From positions 370,575,220 to 370,639,219 of the forward strand of contig CM077671.1 in NCBI GenBank assembly GCA_039707655.1: a stretch of DNA of 64,000 bases, given 5' to 3'. The stretch is from Elymus sibiricus (lineage: Eukaryota; Streptophyta; Magnoliopsida; Poales; Poaceae). Each line of letters begins with the position of its first letter. Within the stretch, counting starts at the first letter, position 1. The position numbers and the translations under genes were made by a program. Below the pieces are notes generated by a model. That model did no database searches. It worked only from the letters and a program-made list of their open reading frames with translations, and was not told the origin of the DNA. Shown here piece by piece: positions 21,525 through 33,072 of this stretch.

Positions 21525-24500
21525 ATGGAACGTGTGCAGATGGAACAATCTGAATGGATGAGGGATCGGACAACCTCAAGGTATAGGGCTGGCGTGCATG
21601 AGTTCATGGTTTTAGCTGAATGTACAAAGAAGATAATTGGCGAAGAAGATTACGTCCTCTGTCCATCCAAGGATTGTACCAATACGGTGTCAATTGCAAT
21701 TGATAGGGTCGAGTTACACTTATACAAGAGGGGATTCATGGGTGGATACACCATATGGACTAAACACGGTGAAGAGCCGGTTATGGATGAAGGTAATAAT
21801 GTGCATGTCGGCAAGGTGCCAAACCCCGATTAGAGTCGCATGGGTGTTGAATTTAACCTTGGGGATGAGACGTGAAGCTACAAGTAGAAGACTGGCACGC
21901 CAAAAAACCCAAAGATAAACCAAGAGTGTGAAGTAGACATCACCAACTGACGAGGTCACCTACCCTAGGTAGGGTCACATACCTCTATACTAGGACACCC
22001 TTGGGGTCCTACAAGTTCATGGAAGTCCTTGATTCACCTCGACTCTCGGATGAATGCACAAGCAGCACTCGGCCCCTAGAAAGTCACTCGTATGTTACTC
22101 ATCACTCGGCGCCTTTCGAGACACTCGGATAGAAAGGAGCAGGACCGTCATGGGAGAAGCAACGTTCGAGGGACTTAATATGCCTTAAGTATTGTAAAGA
22201 CCACGTTACCTATAACGGCTGTAGTTAACTTAGCAGTTTCAAGTAACCCCCGCAATTACTAGCATTAATGGCCCTAGTGATGGCGCTTGGTTGGTGGAGG
22301 CGCACTCTATATAAGCCGCCCTCCGACGCCAGAGCAAGGGTTACAAACTCCCTGGAATCAAATACCCATACAAGGGCTCGAGACGTAGGTCTGTTACCAC
22401 TTCCAAGTGGGGTCTGAACTCGTAAATTCCGAGTGTGACACTTATTCCGTAGCTAGGCTTCCCCCTACTCATTCATACCCCCCATACTATTGTCAGGATT
22501 AGTCCCACGACACCGACCTTGATGATATGCCAGATTTTGCTGCTCTGATTGCAGATTTCCAAGGCCCAGATAAAGAAATGACCGGGTACAAGGAGCTGCC
22601 AAGCATTGATGCGGCCTCCAAGAAATATTTGTATCCAGGTTGCAAAAAGAAATATTCCAAGTTGAGTGTCACACTGACGATTCTCAGATTTAAAGCAGAA
22701 AGCGGTCTATCAAACAAGGCCTTCACACAGTTGTTGACTCTTTTCAAAGACATTCTTCCAGAAGATAATGTGCTCCCCAAAAGCACGAACGAAGCGAAGA
22801 AAGTTGTTTGTCCATTGGAGCTTGAAGTCCAGAAGATACACGCTTGTGTGAATGATTGTATGTTGTACCGCGGTGACTACAAAGATTTGCGTTCATGTCA
22901 CATATGCAAGCACCCACGATACAAGCGCAGGAGAGCAAAGGACAACTACAAAATGGACGAAGAGATCGAGACAGGAATCCCGTTCAAGGTTGTTTGGTAC
23001 TTGCCTATAATTCCAAGGTTGAAGTGTTTGTTTGCAAACACTAGAGAGGCAAAGAGGTTGCGGTGGCATCATGATGAGCGAACTATGGATAAATATATGA
23101 GGCACCTGAAAGATGGGGCTCAGTGGGAACAAATCGCGGACAAGTTTAAAGATTTGGCAAAGGATCCTAGAAATATATGGCTAGGGGAGTGTACTGATGG
23201 ATTTAATCCATTTGGCGATATGAACACCAAACACAACCCTGGGCCGGTGCTTCTGTGCATATATAACCTTCCTCCTTGGTTGTGTATGAAGAAAAAATAC
23301 ATTATGATGTCGATGATTATCCAAGGCTCGAAGCAACCTGGAAATGATATCGACATTTACTTTCAGTTATTGGTAGAAGAACTGCAGACATTGTGGTTGC
23401 CTGGTGGGAACTGTTATGATGCCTACGCAAAGGAGTTTTTCCGGCTACATGCGTTTTCTACTGCACACCATTCAAGCTATGATGGCATTAGGCAACAGTT
23501 CAGGGCAGAAAACAAGGGGACCAGTAGGATGTGTGACATGCATGGATAGGACAGCAAGTAGATTTCTTTCCAACTCGCACCAAACCGTGTATTTGTGTCA
23601 TGGAAGGTTCTTAAGGAAAAGTCACCCTTACCGAAAAATGACAGCTGAATTTGATGGTACAGTAGAGAAAGGAACGGGCCCAAGACCCTATGATGGGGAA
23701 GTAGTCCACATCATGGTTAAAAAAATCGAAGTTGTACTTGGCAAGGGATCCGGTTCGACGTCAAAAATAACACCCAAGGACCAAGTGTTTAAGAAGAAAT
23801 CAGTGTTCTGGGAATTACCTTACTGGGAGTTCCTAAGTGTTTGTCACTGCATTGATGTCATGCACATAGAGAAGAATGTATGTGAAAGCATCATTGGTAC
23901 TCTGCTCAAGATTAAAGGTAAAAGAAATGATGGTGACAGTGCACGACTCGATATGCTTGGTGATCAATCACAACGCATGAATGAAGCAGAAGATGATGAC
24001 AAATTGCTCCAGCAACACCAGAGTTACAATTTCACTGCAGCAGAAGGAAAAGAGTTCTTCTAGTTTTTGTTGTCAATTAATACACCCTCTTCCTACTCCG
24101 CAAACATCAGAAGTCTCGTGGATGATAGCTTGGCTAGAAAGAAGTTGTCTCACATGAAGTCACATGATTGCCACGTAATGTTGACACAAATCCACCGGTG
24201 GCCATAAGGAATATGATGGACACAAACATAAGAAACACATTGATTGATCTCTATGATTTTTTCAACAAACTATGGTATAAGGTGGTAGATATTGAAGAGC
24301 TGGATAATATGCAAGCTGATATTGCAAGAATATTGTCAAACTTAGAGATGTTCTTCCCACCGTCATTCTTTGATGTCATGGTCCATCTCACCGTGCACCT
24401 CGTGGACGAGACAAAGTATTGTAGTCATGTGTTTCTTTGCAACATGTAACCCTTCGAGCGGTACATGGGAATATTGAAGCGCTATTGTCGGAACCGATGT

Positions 24501-25478
24501 CATCCAGAGGCAAGCATCCTACAAGGTTATACCGCGGAGGAGGTGGTTGAGTTTTGCACCGAATACAAGAAACTTAGAACTATAGGTGTGCCCCTCTCTC
24601 GCCATGAGGGAAGGCTGGCTGGTAAGCGGGTCCTTGCTGGCATGCAGTTTTGTGCACCTAGAGAAATGGCCGATCAAGCCCATTTGACGGTACTGCTTAA
24701 CAACCCGATACTCGACGCTTTTGCTGAAGAACAAATGGATGAGATGCGGCAAAGCAACTTACCAAATGTGTTGTCACCTCCTGCTGTGACAAATGCACAC
24801 ACTAAGGACTATGTAAGATGGCTGAAGGATCGTTTGACAAGCAGATCCGATGAAGACCTTGCAACGTGGTTGGCACAAAAGCCATCAATGGCGATTATGA
24901 AGTACCAAGCATACGACATAAATGGCAACACGTTCTACACTGAGGAACGTGATGCTAAGACCTCGTATCAGAACAGCTCTGTTCGAATAGAATGCCTAAC
25001 TGTAGAGGGGGATGATAAACAGGTGTACTATGGAAGCATCCAAGAGATTTGGAAGCTTAACTATGTGCGAATGAAGGTGGCATTATTCAAGTGCAGATGG
25101 GTCCCTCTTACTAGCGTAAAGGTTGATGCTTACAGCAGGAAGACATATGTTGACCGCAGAGTTATGGCATATCACAAGGATCCATTTATTCTTGCCAGCG
25201 ATGCTACCCAGATTTTCTTTGTGCCAGACCTCTTGCATACGCACTGCCATGTAGTGATGTATGGGAAGAGGAGGGTACTAGGCATCGAGAATGTTGGTGA
25301 TGAGGAGGAGTACAATCAATATGATGAGTTGCCACCTGAGGGGCCACGCAACATAAAAGAGGAGAAGCGTAAAATCATCAGAAATCCTAAGTTCATTTGG
25401 GGTCAACCTAATGATCGCGATCACCCCATGTACATGGGAATTGATTCAAAAAACTTACCATTATGTCTACTGTACTGA
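21525..25478 (+). pseudogene. TNP2-type CACTA transposase, broken
   Basis: The ATG at 21525 follows an AG acceptor-like site. The N terminus (SEWMRDRTTSRYRAG, CPSKDCTN, YTIWTKHGE) is the transposase-associated domain. After the solo LTR at 21831-22512 the frame continues without a shift (MPDFAALIADFQGP). The Transposase_21 region follows: SCHICKHPRYKRRR, GLSNKAFTQLL, WLGECTDGFNPFGDM, PPWLCMKKKYIMMSMIIQG, DIYFQLLVEELQTLW. A frameshift near 23450-23540 leads into HPYRKMTAEFDG and CIDVMHIEKNVCESI. Stops follow at 24061 and 24448. FFPPSFFDVMVHLTVHLVDE, FERYMGILKRYCRNRCHPE (DUF4218) and a DUF4216-like part (VALFKCRWVPL) end at 25478. It would excise and insert CACTA ends. At least four lesions make it inactive. 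Confidence 0.92.
21831..22512 (+). mobile_element. Small solo LTR (682 bp) inside the transposase gene
   Basis: It is flanked by CCGAT (21826-21830) and CCGAC (22513-22517). It ends with ATTGTCAGGATTAGTCCCAC then GACA, a common end of Triticeae Gypsy LTRs, and starts TAGAG where TG is expected. TATATAA is at 22308-22314. Removing it rejoins the transposase frame exactly. No internal domain is attached. Confidence 0.8.
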
Positions 25479-26963
25479 ATCGTGAGCGATGTGTGCTGAG
25501 TTCGTTCTGTTAGAAGTTTTCCCATGTACTGTATTATGAGGTATGCCCAGCCTTATGTTGATCTAGATTAATATGTTGTCAACCGTAGCAATGAATTTGA
25601 AATATTTATGATAATTTATCCTATAGCTAGAACACTCAGTTGATCTCACTCCGGTATGTATGAACTGAACATGTGTAGTTTGGTTTACCAATCGCACACG
25701 GTTGGTTCACTAAAATAGTGGGCTTTCTAAACCGTGGCTGATGGCACCTAATGCACGCAAAGTGAGTGATGCGTTCTGATTGGACAAAACCCAAACCACA
25801 CGGATCGTACGTCTGCACCGTAGGATTCACCCAGATCGAACAGTTGTCCTTATACCTCTCGTCAACACACGTTGTTGAAGCTGGGATTTGATTTATATGC
25901 ACTAAATGCCCCGTAAATGATAAAAAAATGCTGAAAAATATCAAACGAGCCCATAAATGCGCCAGAAAATCAAACCTGGCGTATAATGATGATTGAGTAC
26001 CGTGGTATAATGATGATTGAACTAATTAACATGGTACATGCAAAAAATGACTTAGATATAACAAATGAGCCATGTAATCCACCAGAAGATCAATAATATT
26101 AGTACAATGATGTTTGCGTACCATAGGAAAAATCGAGGCGAAAGGATGAGGTTGACACAGATTGGAGAGTTCAAAATGCCAACTTTACATTTGGAAACTA
26201 TGATCCTTCGTGTCAGATGCCTTGGTTTTCAAAGGGTCGTACATCACAACTTCCGCCAGACATTACCAATTTTTTTCCATGGGGTATTCACATCATGCCT
26301 GGGTGACACGCCCATTTTCGTGATTTTCAGAATACATCTGCATTTCCTCCAATTCAATTACTAACAAGCCCAATGTTGGTGGAAAATGTCTTAAAATTAG
26401 CAAACAAGTCATGAAATGCGGCCGAAAATCAATACAGGGGTTAATAGGTGATCGTGTGCCGATGAAAATAATTCGAGGCGAAATGATGAAGTCACAAATT
26501 CATTTGAAATGAAAATATGATTGTTGTGCATAAACAAATAGCACACGGTTGGTTCACTGAAATCGTGTGCTTTCTAAACCGCGGACGATGACACCTAATG
26601 CGCGCAAAGTGAGTGGTGCATTGTGATTGGCCAAAACCCAAACCACACGGATCGTACGTCTGCACCGTAGGATTCACCCAGATCGAACGACTGTCTTTAT
26701 ACCTCTCATCAACACACGCTATTGAAACTGGGATTTGATTTATATGCACTAAATGCCCCGTAAATGATAAAAAATGCTGAAAAATATCAAACGAGCCCAT
26801 AAATGCGCCAGAAAATCAAGCCTAGCGTATAATGATGATTGAGTACCATGGGATAAAAGTTGGAGGAGAGGCGATGAAGACACGTCTACATTTCAAAGTT
26901 GTGAGGTTTTCATTTCGAACAAATTAATGCTCCTTGTGCACACGGGTTACTATATGAAACCGT
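25479..26963 (+). other. Non-coding region between transposase and second gene of CACTA-1
   Basis: It contains a direct duplication of about 330 bp (25690-26010 and 26537-26860) and short CACACGGTT motifs of the subterminal type. No ORF has family support. Confidence 0.6.
25690..26860 (+). repeat. Direct repeat, two copies of about 330 bp, 847 bp apart
   Basis: The copies begin CACACGGTTGGTTCACT at 25695 and 26542. They stay alignable through CGGATCGTACGTCTGCACCG, ATGCCCCGTAAATGATAAAA and GCGTATAATGATGATTGAGT. A different 520 bp lies between them. The two copies are clearly diverged, so this is an old internal duplication. Confidence 0.85.
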
Positions 26964-27650
26964 TTGCATAGGCCTTTCTGCGGGGCGCACGGCGATCTTT
27001 TTTCACCCTTTTCACCGAAGCCGCCAACATGCCCCCCCCCACACAAACCCGCGCCATCCCCCGTTTCGCTCAACTGTGCACGGATTCTGCCCAAACTCCA
27101 TCGACATCTAGCTCCCTCCCCCTCCCGGCCCCCAGATCCACACCAGAACCCTTTCCGGTGCCGTCGTGCTCAACCCGGCCGTGTACCTGCTTCCCGGCAT
27201 CAACCCTACCCTTCACTGCCACTCCGAACATGCGGCTTCCCAGGACTCACCTTCTTCATTTGCTCGCCAGCCGCCCTCGAGCATATCGATCCTGTACCCT
27301 CGCCACTCCTGCCGGATTTGCACAAAAAAAGGTCGGTTGCGGCCCTCCATCGCGGTGTGGTCTATTATCTCGCGATCCCTTTTCCTATTTGGTTCGGTTT
27401 GTCCCCAAAATGATATAAAATACTGGAGATCGTATTTATGTTCATCATCTACCCTTTAACATATAAGTTGTATTTATTCCAATTAGTTATTGTCGAGTTA
27501 CATATCATGTGCGCACGAGTCACACAAAATGAACAGATTAGCCGTACATTTCCAAATTATCACATGCCATGCTTAGACAGCTTGCTGCCAAGCTATTAAA
27601 TTTTATTTATGATTATCCCCCTTTTTGAATTTCGCATGTGTCCTCTGTAG
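26964..27650 (+). promoter_or_regulatory. GC-rich leader / promoter region of the second CACTA-1 gene
   Basis: C-rich and Pro-codon-like sequence (27030-27320) then AT-rich DNA precede the ATG at 27651, with an AG acceptor-like CTGTAG just before it. The open frames here lack family likeness and I take them as compositional. A 5' UTR with an intron fits best. Confidence 0.45.
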
Positions 27651-29835
27651 ATGTCTATTAGCAGCGACGACAATCATACTTCTGCCGAGGTATCTTCATC
27701 TGAGTCCGAAGCCAACATGTCTGCAATAGATGTTCGTGTATCAAGAAATGATGAACGGAATAAAGCTGGCACAATCAACCATCCGGTTAAGAGCCGGAAG
27801 AGTGCTCCAAGAAAGCCCACACACCAGCCTAAAGGTGTATACGAAGTAACTGACATCGATTTGAAGTCTTGGGCTCCAACTAAACCAGATATAGCACGCA
27901 TGGGGTTTAGGAGTGTGTGTGGATTTTTTGGCAGGGCAAGGCTAAACATTAATCTGTCGGGGTTTCGGGAGGTTGGTGCAGAAACACGGCAAAGGACAGT
28001 CCGGGAGATCATGGCGCACCTCAACGTTCCTAAGGAGTGGAGAGAGCAGGTGCAACACGCTGCACTGAAGAAGGCCAGGGATGCTTGGAGAAACTGGAAG
28101 CATGTGTTGTACAAGAAGTTCTTGAGTCAAGGCAAGGACCCAATCCCCTCATACCCCCAAATTACAAAGGAAGGCTGGACAGAATTCAAAAGGGCCAGGG
28201 CCAATGAAGAGTTTATTAAGAAGAGTGCCATGCAATCGAAACTTCAGAAGAAGAACACACACCCCCACCGTATGGGTGTGGCAGGATACTATGACATGAA
28301 ACCGATATGGGAGTAGGAGGACAAAGAAGAAGTAGCTGCGGGTGGCAGCCCGGCCTTTAGTGAAATTAGGGGCACTCGCGCTATGGACTACTTGCGGGCA
28401 CGTGCAAAGAGTCATGGAGACGGTTCTTATTACTTTGAAAACTCAGCAGACCAAGAACTGTATGATGTGATCTCAAAGGCTTCCAAAAACACTGGAAGGT
28501 GCTACAGGAACTCAGGGCCATGTGACATTCTTTCCGAGGCTCTGACTACCAAAGAGCCCCCTGGCCGTGCAAGGGGTATTGGCGTCAATGTCCCACACAA
28601 GAGGGCTTTCTCACTAAGCAAAGAATAGAGGCTCGGCATGAAAAAGCTAGGAGTGATGGTAAGCATAAAGACTTGCGTGAAAGTATTAAGAGGGACATGT
28701 ATCCTGGAATTCAAAAGGAAGTTGAGGAGTCATATATGCAGCAAAACAAACTAATGCTGAGAGAGAGCCAGGAGACAGAAGGGTATGTCGGCATGGATGA
28801 TGCCACTTATTGTATGACAACGCCACACAAGAGTAGTTGTGCATCAGCTGACCCCAGCGACAATGATGTTGCAGCTAGGCATGATGGTGCTATATCTGAT
28901 CTATATGGACAGGGGGGAGATTTAAGGCCGTGCTTACACATTATGAAGGTACTTTACAATGTGCAACAACGTGGGTTTACAACCCTGACTTGGACGGGGG
29001 ACTCTTGTTGGACAATGTGCCATTGAAGTCGGGTTGTGTGAAGTGCTACGTGACTGAAATAAAACTTGGATTCAGTAATTTTGCCCTCAAGAATGTCCTT
29101 GGGGACCCAGATGAGCAGAGGACCTTGGAAGAAACATGGTTAAATCATATCCAGTGGTCACGGAAAGAAATATACATCCTGGATGAGATCCCTCCAGCCC
29201 CCCCAAAAGCAACCAAGGTCACCCTCGAACCGGTGCATCTCCTCTCGCCACATCTGATCTTGTGTGATTCCCCCGATGAACATACTCTTGGGAATCCGAT
29301 GCCCGAGGCATGAACCTATGATCAGCCTGACCGATTTCCTGCCATAGAGGCCAGGTCATCGTCCGCTCCTAAGCAGCATGTGGCAAGGCCTACAACTGCT
29401 GAAGACGTATCATCGGTTCAGATGCCGGCCACTGAAGCAGAAAGTGCAGACACATCGACACTGCATGCTCACCAGACAAACCCGACCGATCCGCGTGCTA
29501 AGGAGTCTGAAAGTCTGGAACCGCTTGCTAAGCAGTCTGAAAGTCCGGGAGCGCCTGCTAAGCACTTCGAAAGTCGGGAACCACCTGCTCATCAGTCCAA
29601 CAGTTCGCAGCCGCCTGATACGCATATCGATGTGTCAGCACTGCCTACTCAGCAAACCAACACATTGTCACAGCCGCATCAACACACCGACATGTTGGCA
29701 CCAGCTACTCGGAAGCCCGAAATAGCTTCAACGGCTGGTCAGCTGTCCGTCGACTCTGGCACTACAGCTCAGCAATCCGTCACAACAACATCATCTGTTC
29801 AGCAGTCCATCGTACCTTCACAAGCTTCTCAATAG
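27651..29835 (+). pseudogene. En/Spm-type second protein (plant transposase, Ptta/En/Spm-like), broken
   Basis: The ATG at 27651 opens with a Ser/Glu-rich tail. A globular domain follows: FFGRARLNINLSGFREVG, LNVPKEWREQVQHAALKKA, DAWRNWKHVLYKKFL, GKDPIPSYPQITKEGW, KNTHPHRMGVAGYYDM. This is the Transposase_24-like pattern of CACTA second genes. A TAG at 28314 interrupts the frame, which then continues with GGSPAFSEIRGTRAMDYLRA and stops at 28626. Two other frames hold the next parts (28673-29026, 28930-29313). Gln/Ser/Pro-rich imperfect repeats of about 30 bp follow at 29470-29830. The intact protein would bind subterminal repeats or assist the transposase. This copy has several stops and shifts. 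Confidence 0.82.
29470..29830 (+). repeat. Imperfect 33-bp coding repeats
   Basis: GCTAAGCAGTCTGAAAGTC-like units encode (P/L)AKQSES-type peptides, drifting to PTQQTN and TAQQSV further on. They form a low-complexity linker between the DNA-binding part and the protease part. Confidence 0.65.
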
Positions 29836-30088
29836 CATGTCGTTGATGAAACGAGACGTCAAACAAGAGGTGCTTCAACTAAGAAGACGGAAGCGGCCAC
29901 GGTTGCACACAGGAAGTTGGGCCTCCCAAAAGCAAGGAGGGATGGGACCAAGAACCTTCTTCTACAAAGAATCATCGGCCATACCCAAATTAACAACAAG
30001 GTTTTCGAAGGGCTGGGCAATCCCGATTCTGACCTCATGTCTGAAGCAGACCTTGAAAAGTAACTTTCTAGTAAGGAAGTAGAAACAT

Positions 30089-31440
30089 TTGAGAAACGCA
30101 AGTACAAGCATGGCTAGCCATTCCTTGTTGGCGATTTCTAGGAGGAGTGCAGTTTCAGTGCTCACAAGTTACATAAATATTGCATGGACAGAATGTCGGA
30201 AGGAGAAGGTACTAACATTCTGCAAGTGCACTACGACAGCTGGCATTTCTCTCACGTTGCAGGTACCATCAATGTGGAATTCGAGGACTTTCATCTCTTC
30301 TTCAACTTTGATGAGCTTGCTGCCACTCTTGTCAAATGCTTGATGTTGTAAGTACTTCACAAACTCTGATCAACTTCTCCATACAAGGCTGTAAATGACA
30401 AAAAAGGTAACTATATTGTATTTCTCTCAGGGGATTGACGATGCAGAGAACATCAAGGGTGCATGCGTATTTCATAGATCCCGATTTAGCAAATGGCGTT
30501 TTGTTACAAGATAATGACTCACGCAAGGCTTCCATTGATTATGTCGCCAAGATCTTGTTCAACTTATAGATAGGAGAATTCTTCATGTGGCCATATCATG
30601 AATGGTAAGTTAAATATACAACCAAGCATACATTGATCGTCTTTCAGTTTTAGACATAGTTCGTACGTTCAAGCTTTTCTTAAATTGTAGAGGTCACTTG
30701 ATCTTGGTGGTCATTGTTCCAAAACGCAACATAGTTTATTGCATGGATTCTCTCAGAGAGTCAAATGCGCCTCAGGATCTGAGTCATCTCAAGGATTTCA
30801 TGGATAGGTATTGAATGCTTTGATGTTAATGTGTTGTGTTCATATCTGGTTCCAGAATTGAGCGTGTGAAAATTCATCTTCATTTGCAGTGTATTCTCAA
30901 AGCACATAACTTTAGGAGGGAATCGGTTCGACCGCCAACTACCTCTGCAGCACGTGATCGTTTCTCCATTAAGACAACGAAATCCATTATTTTCAGAAAA
31001 TGCTAGTCAGATGTTCAAGTTTCTAAGTAGACCTCTTTCTATTTCTCTCCATAGAAAAAAGAAGAAACAAGTTACACCGGTTAGGTTGTTCCTAACAGGG
31101 CAAATACATGACTAATAATGTACAAAAAAAATTAGTGTCCTCGGTAACAACAAGGTACCAGCCTATGTGGATACTACGTTTGTGCACACATGATGAACCT
31201 ATGCAGACGTGTTGAATGTGGTGTCGATGCTGACAGGATAAAACCAGTAAGTCTGCTTCTTAATTACTATCTTCTACTCCACACATATGTCACATTCTGA
31301 TCTAAAAGTCCTGTAGTTGATCTTAGGACCGATGACTTCTTCACCGCTCGCCGTAGATGAATTGATGTCTGTTAGGAAATTTATCAGCACCTTCTTTGTG
31401 AAACACTATATCAAGCCCGATGATGGCGTCGAAGATTTCC
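30089..31440 (+). pseudogene. Ulp1-like C48 cysteine protease part of the CACTA-1 second gene, multi-exon, broken
   Basis: C48 proteases remove SUMO-like modifiers. The exons carry the sequence LQVHYDSWHFSHVAGTINV, then GHLILVVIVPKRNIVYCMDS (30692-30751), which holds the catalytic His and Asp. The Cys exon reads SLCGYYVCAHMM from about 31155, followed by CGVDADRIKP and a GTAAG donor at 31250. The last recognisable exon (31330-31440) contains FVKHYIKPDDGVEDFQ. Stops lie at about 30567 (after AKILFNL). The catalytic triad residues seem retained although the frame is not. CACTA elements of grasses often fuse or pair such a protease with the second gene. Exon limits are approximate. Confidence 0.72.
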
Positions 31441-31794
31441 AGGTTCATATCTCCTAATAATAAGTACGCATTCATATAGTGTTATCAGCTAAACATATAC
31501 ACATGGATGCATTATTTTCCATGTGATCATGTCTTCGTATTTCGTACACTATGATTACGTACTGCATATGTCGGTTTAACAGCTGTGGAATTTAGCTAGC
31601 ATTTGCTCAATTGCATATTGTCGTGAATTATGATGAATCCTCTGCTTGTGGACACTATTCGTTCAATTGCATATTGTGGCGAATTATGATGAATGTTCTT
31701 CATGTGGACACTATTTGTCGATTGCATATTGTGGCGAATTTGCTATTTGCATGGTGAATTAAATGCGATATTTTACAATAACTTGGCAATTTCA
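31441..31794 (+). other. AT-rich 3' flank of the protease gene
   Basis: No ORF is present. A 50-60 bp unit containing TTCAATTGCATATTGTGGCG occurs three times between 31600 and 31750, ending in GAATTATGATGAAT. Confidence 0.55.
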
Positions 31795-32483
31795 GCGCAC
31801 ACGGTTCAAGCAACTAAGTGTGTGCGGTACAGAACGGAAAGCGCACACAACTCATAGCGCAACCGCCTGTGCTCCACAGGAAAAGCACACGAGATATTAT
31901 CTAAAACGTTGGTGATACATAAGAAATTGCAAATGGTTTGCAGCACTTGTACGTGAGCGTAGGAGCTCCTCAATCGTTTGCGGTAGCACCGTATCTCACA
32001 CGTGAGCCAACAGGAAACCGTGCCCGATGCAAAGACGATCCCACACGTACTTTTCTCAGGAAACGTGTTCGATGATGTCATGCGTGGCAGACGGTTTCCA
32101 GAGAAATCTCGTGTGCGATGATGAACATATCACACACAGTTTATACAATGCCCCGTGTGGATTAGGTAACGTTTCGCAAACGGTAAAAGGTCAAACTCCG
32201 TTTGTTTTCCATGAGCAATTAGACGCGTTTGACTCGTCTTGGACATGTGTGATTGATCCCAAATCCCACACGTACGCCCAAAACATTATGTGTGCGATAT
32301 GTTCCTACACCGCACACGATTATATTTGCATATCATTTCCGTTCATTGGTCACCATCACCGATGGGTTTTTCGTGTCATGTGGGATGAACCCCCCTATCG
32401 CCCACACATGCAAGGCGACGGTTTCGAGCTATGCCGCGGAAAGGGGTTAAAAACCGTTTGTATAGCATGTCGCTGCACCAGTG
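31795..32483 (+). repeat. Right subterminal and terminal repeat region of CACTA-1
   Basis: Dense copies of CGCACACGGTT, GTGTGCGGTA, CACACGTACT and GTGTGCGATG occur on both strands. The end is TGCACCAGTG. The last 45 bp match 44051-44095 of CACTA-2 (CTATACAAACGG, TTTTTAACCCC), reversed. Confidence 0.82.
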
Positions 32484-33056
32484 TATGGACCCGTAGGTCT
32501 GTGCTGAACTACTCACACATCATCATGAGGGCAGCAAGGTTGATGAAGAGGCCCTCCGTGATCGATCCCCCCTCCGGCAGGTTGCCGAAACGGAGCTCCA
32601 GATGGCCTCGCGATGAAACAGAGACTTGCGGCGGTGGAAAAAGGGTTTCGGGACTGCCTCCAGGGTTTTTAGGATTTTAGAGAATTTATAGGTCGAAGAG
32701 GGACGTCGGGAGAGCCACGAGGGGGCCACCACATATCAGGGCGCCCCCCCTAGGGCGCGCCCTTATGTGTGGTAGGGCCCTCGTGTGCCTCCTGACCTCC
32801 TTCCGAAGCTTCTAGGTCTTCAAATAGTCCAGAAAAAATCACCAAAAAGTTTCGTGGCAATTAGACTTCGTTTGGTACGGAAATCTGAAAAGGCAAAAAC
32901 ATGCAAAAAAAACAGCAACTGGTACTGGGCACTGGGTCAATAGGTTGGTGCTCAAAAATATTATAAATTGGTAAATAATTACCCAAAAAGTATCCTAGAA
33001 TGATAATATATCAGCATGGAACAATAAAAAATTATAGATACGTTGGAGATGTATCA
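32484..33056 (-). mobile_element. 3' LTR of element A, second part (U3 side)
   Basis: It resumes the LTR after the TAT duplication and ends with GAGATGTATCA at 33056. Reverse TATA (TTTATA) is at 32685-32690, and the GC palindrome at about 32731-32776 lies upstream of it in element orientation. Confidence 0.9.
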
Positions 33057-33072
33057 AGCATCCCCAAGCTTA
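33057..33072 (-). other. Polypurine tract of element A
   Basis: Read on the minus strand it is TAAGCTTGGGGATGCT, directly before the 3' LTR. It is the expected plus-strand primer. Confidence 0.75.

Larger units (their letters stand above)
5215..32483 (+). mobile_element. CACTA transposon 1 (TSD TAT)
   Basis: The left terminus is CACTAATGCAGGATG. The right terminus, read on the minus strand, is CACTGGTGCAGCGACATG. The termini are flanked by TAT at 5212-5214 and 32484-32486. The LTR of element A reads through perfectly when the CACTA and one TAT are removed, which proves the pairing. It carries TNP2 transposase, a second En/Spm-type gene with a Ulp1-like protease, and two genes on the opposite strand. 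Subterminal regions hold many copies of a short GTGTGCGATG / CGTTTGCGAT motif. Three later insertions lie inside it (6009-8160, 9510-20659, 21831-22512). Without guests it is about 13.3 kb, a usual size for autonomous Triticeae CACTAs. Confidence 0.9.

Noticed and set aside
26964..27459. Pro/Ser-rich frames in three registers
   Set aside because: Overlapping frames in a C-rich leader with no family likeness. More likely 5' UTR or promoter.
29378..29725. Second frame over the repeat region of the CACTA-1 second gene
   Set aside because: The other frame gives the regular AKQSES-type repeats and fits the gene order. This one is a by-product of the repeats.
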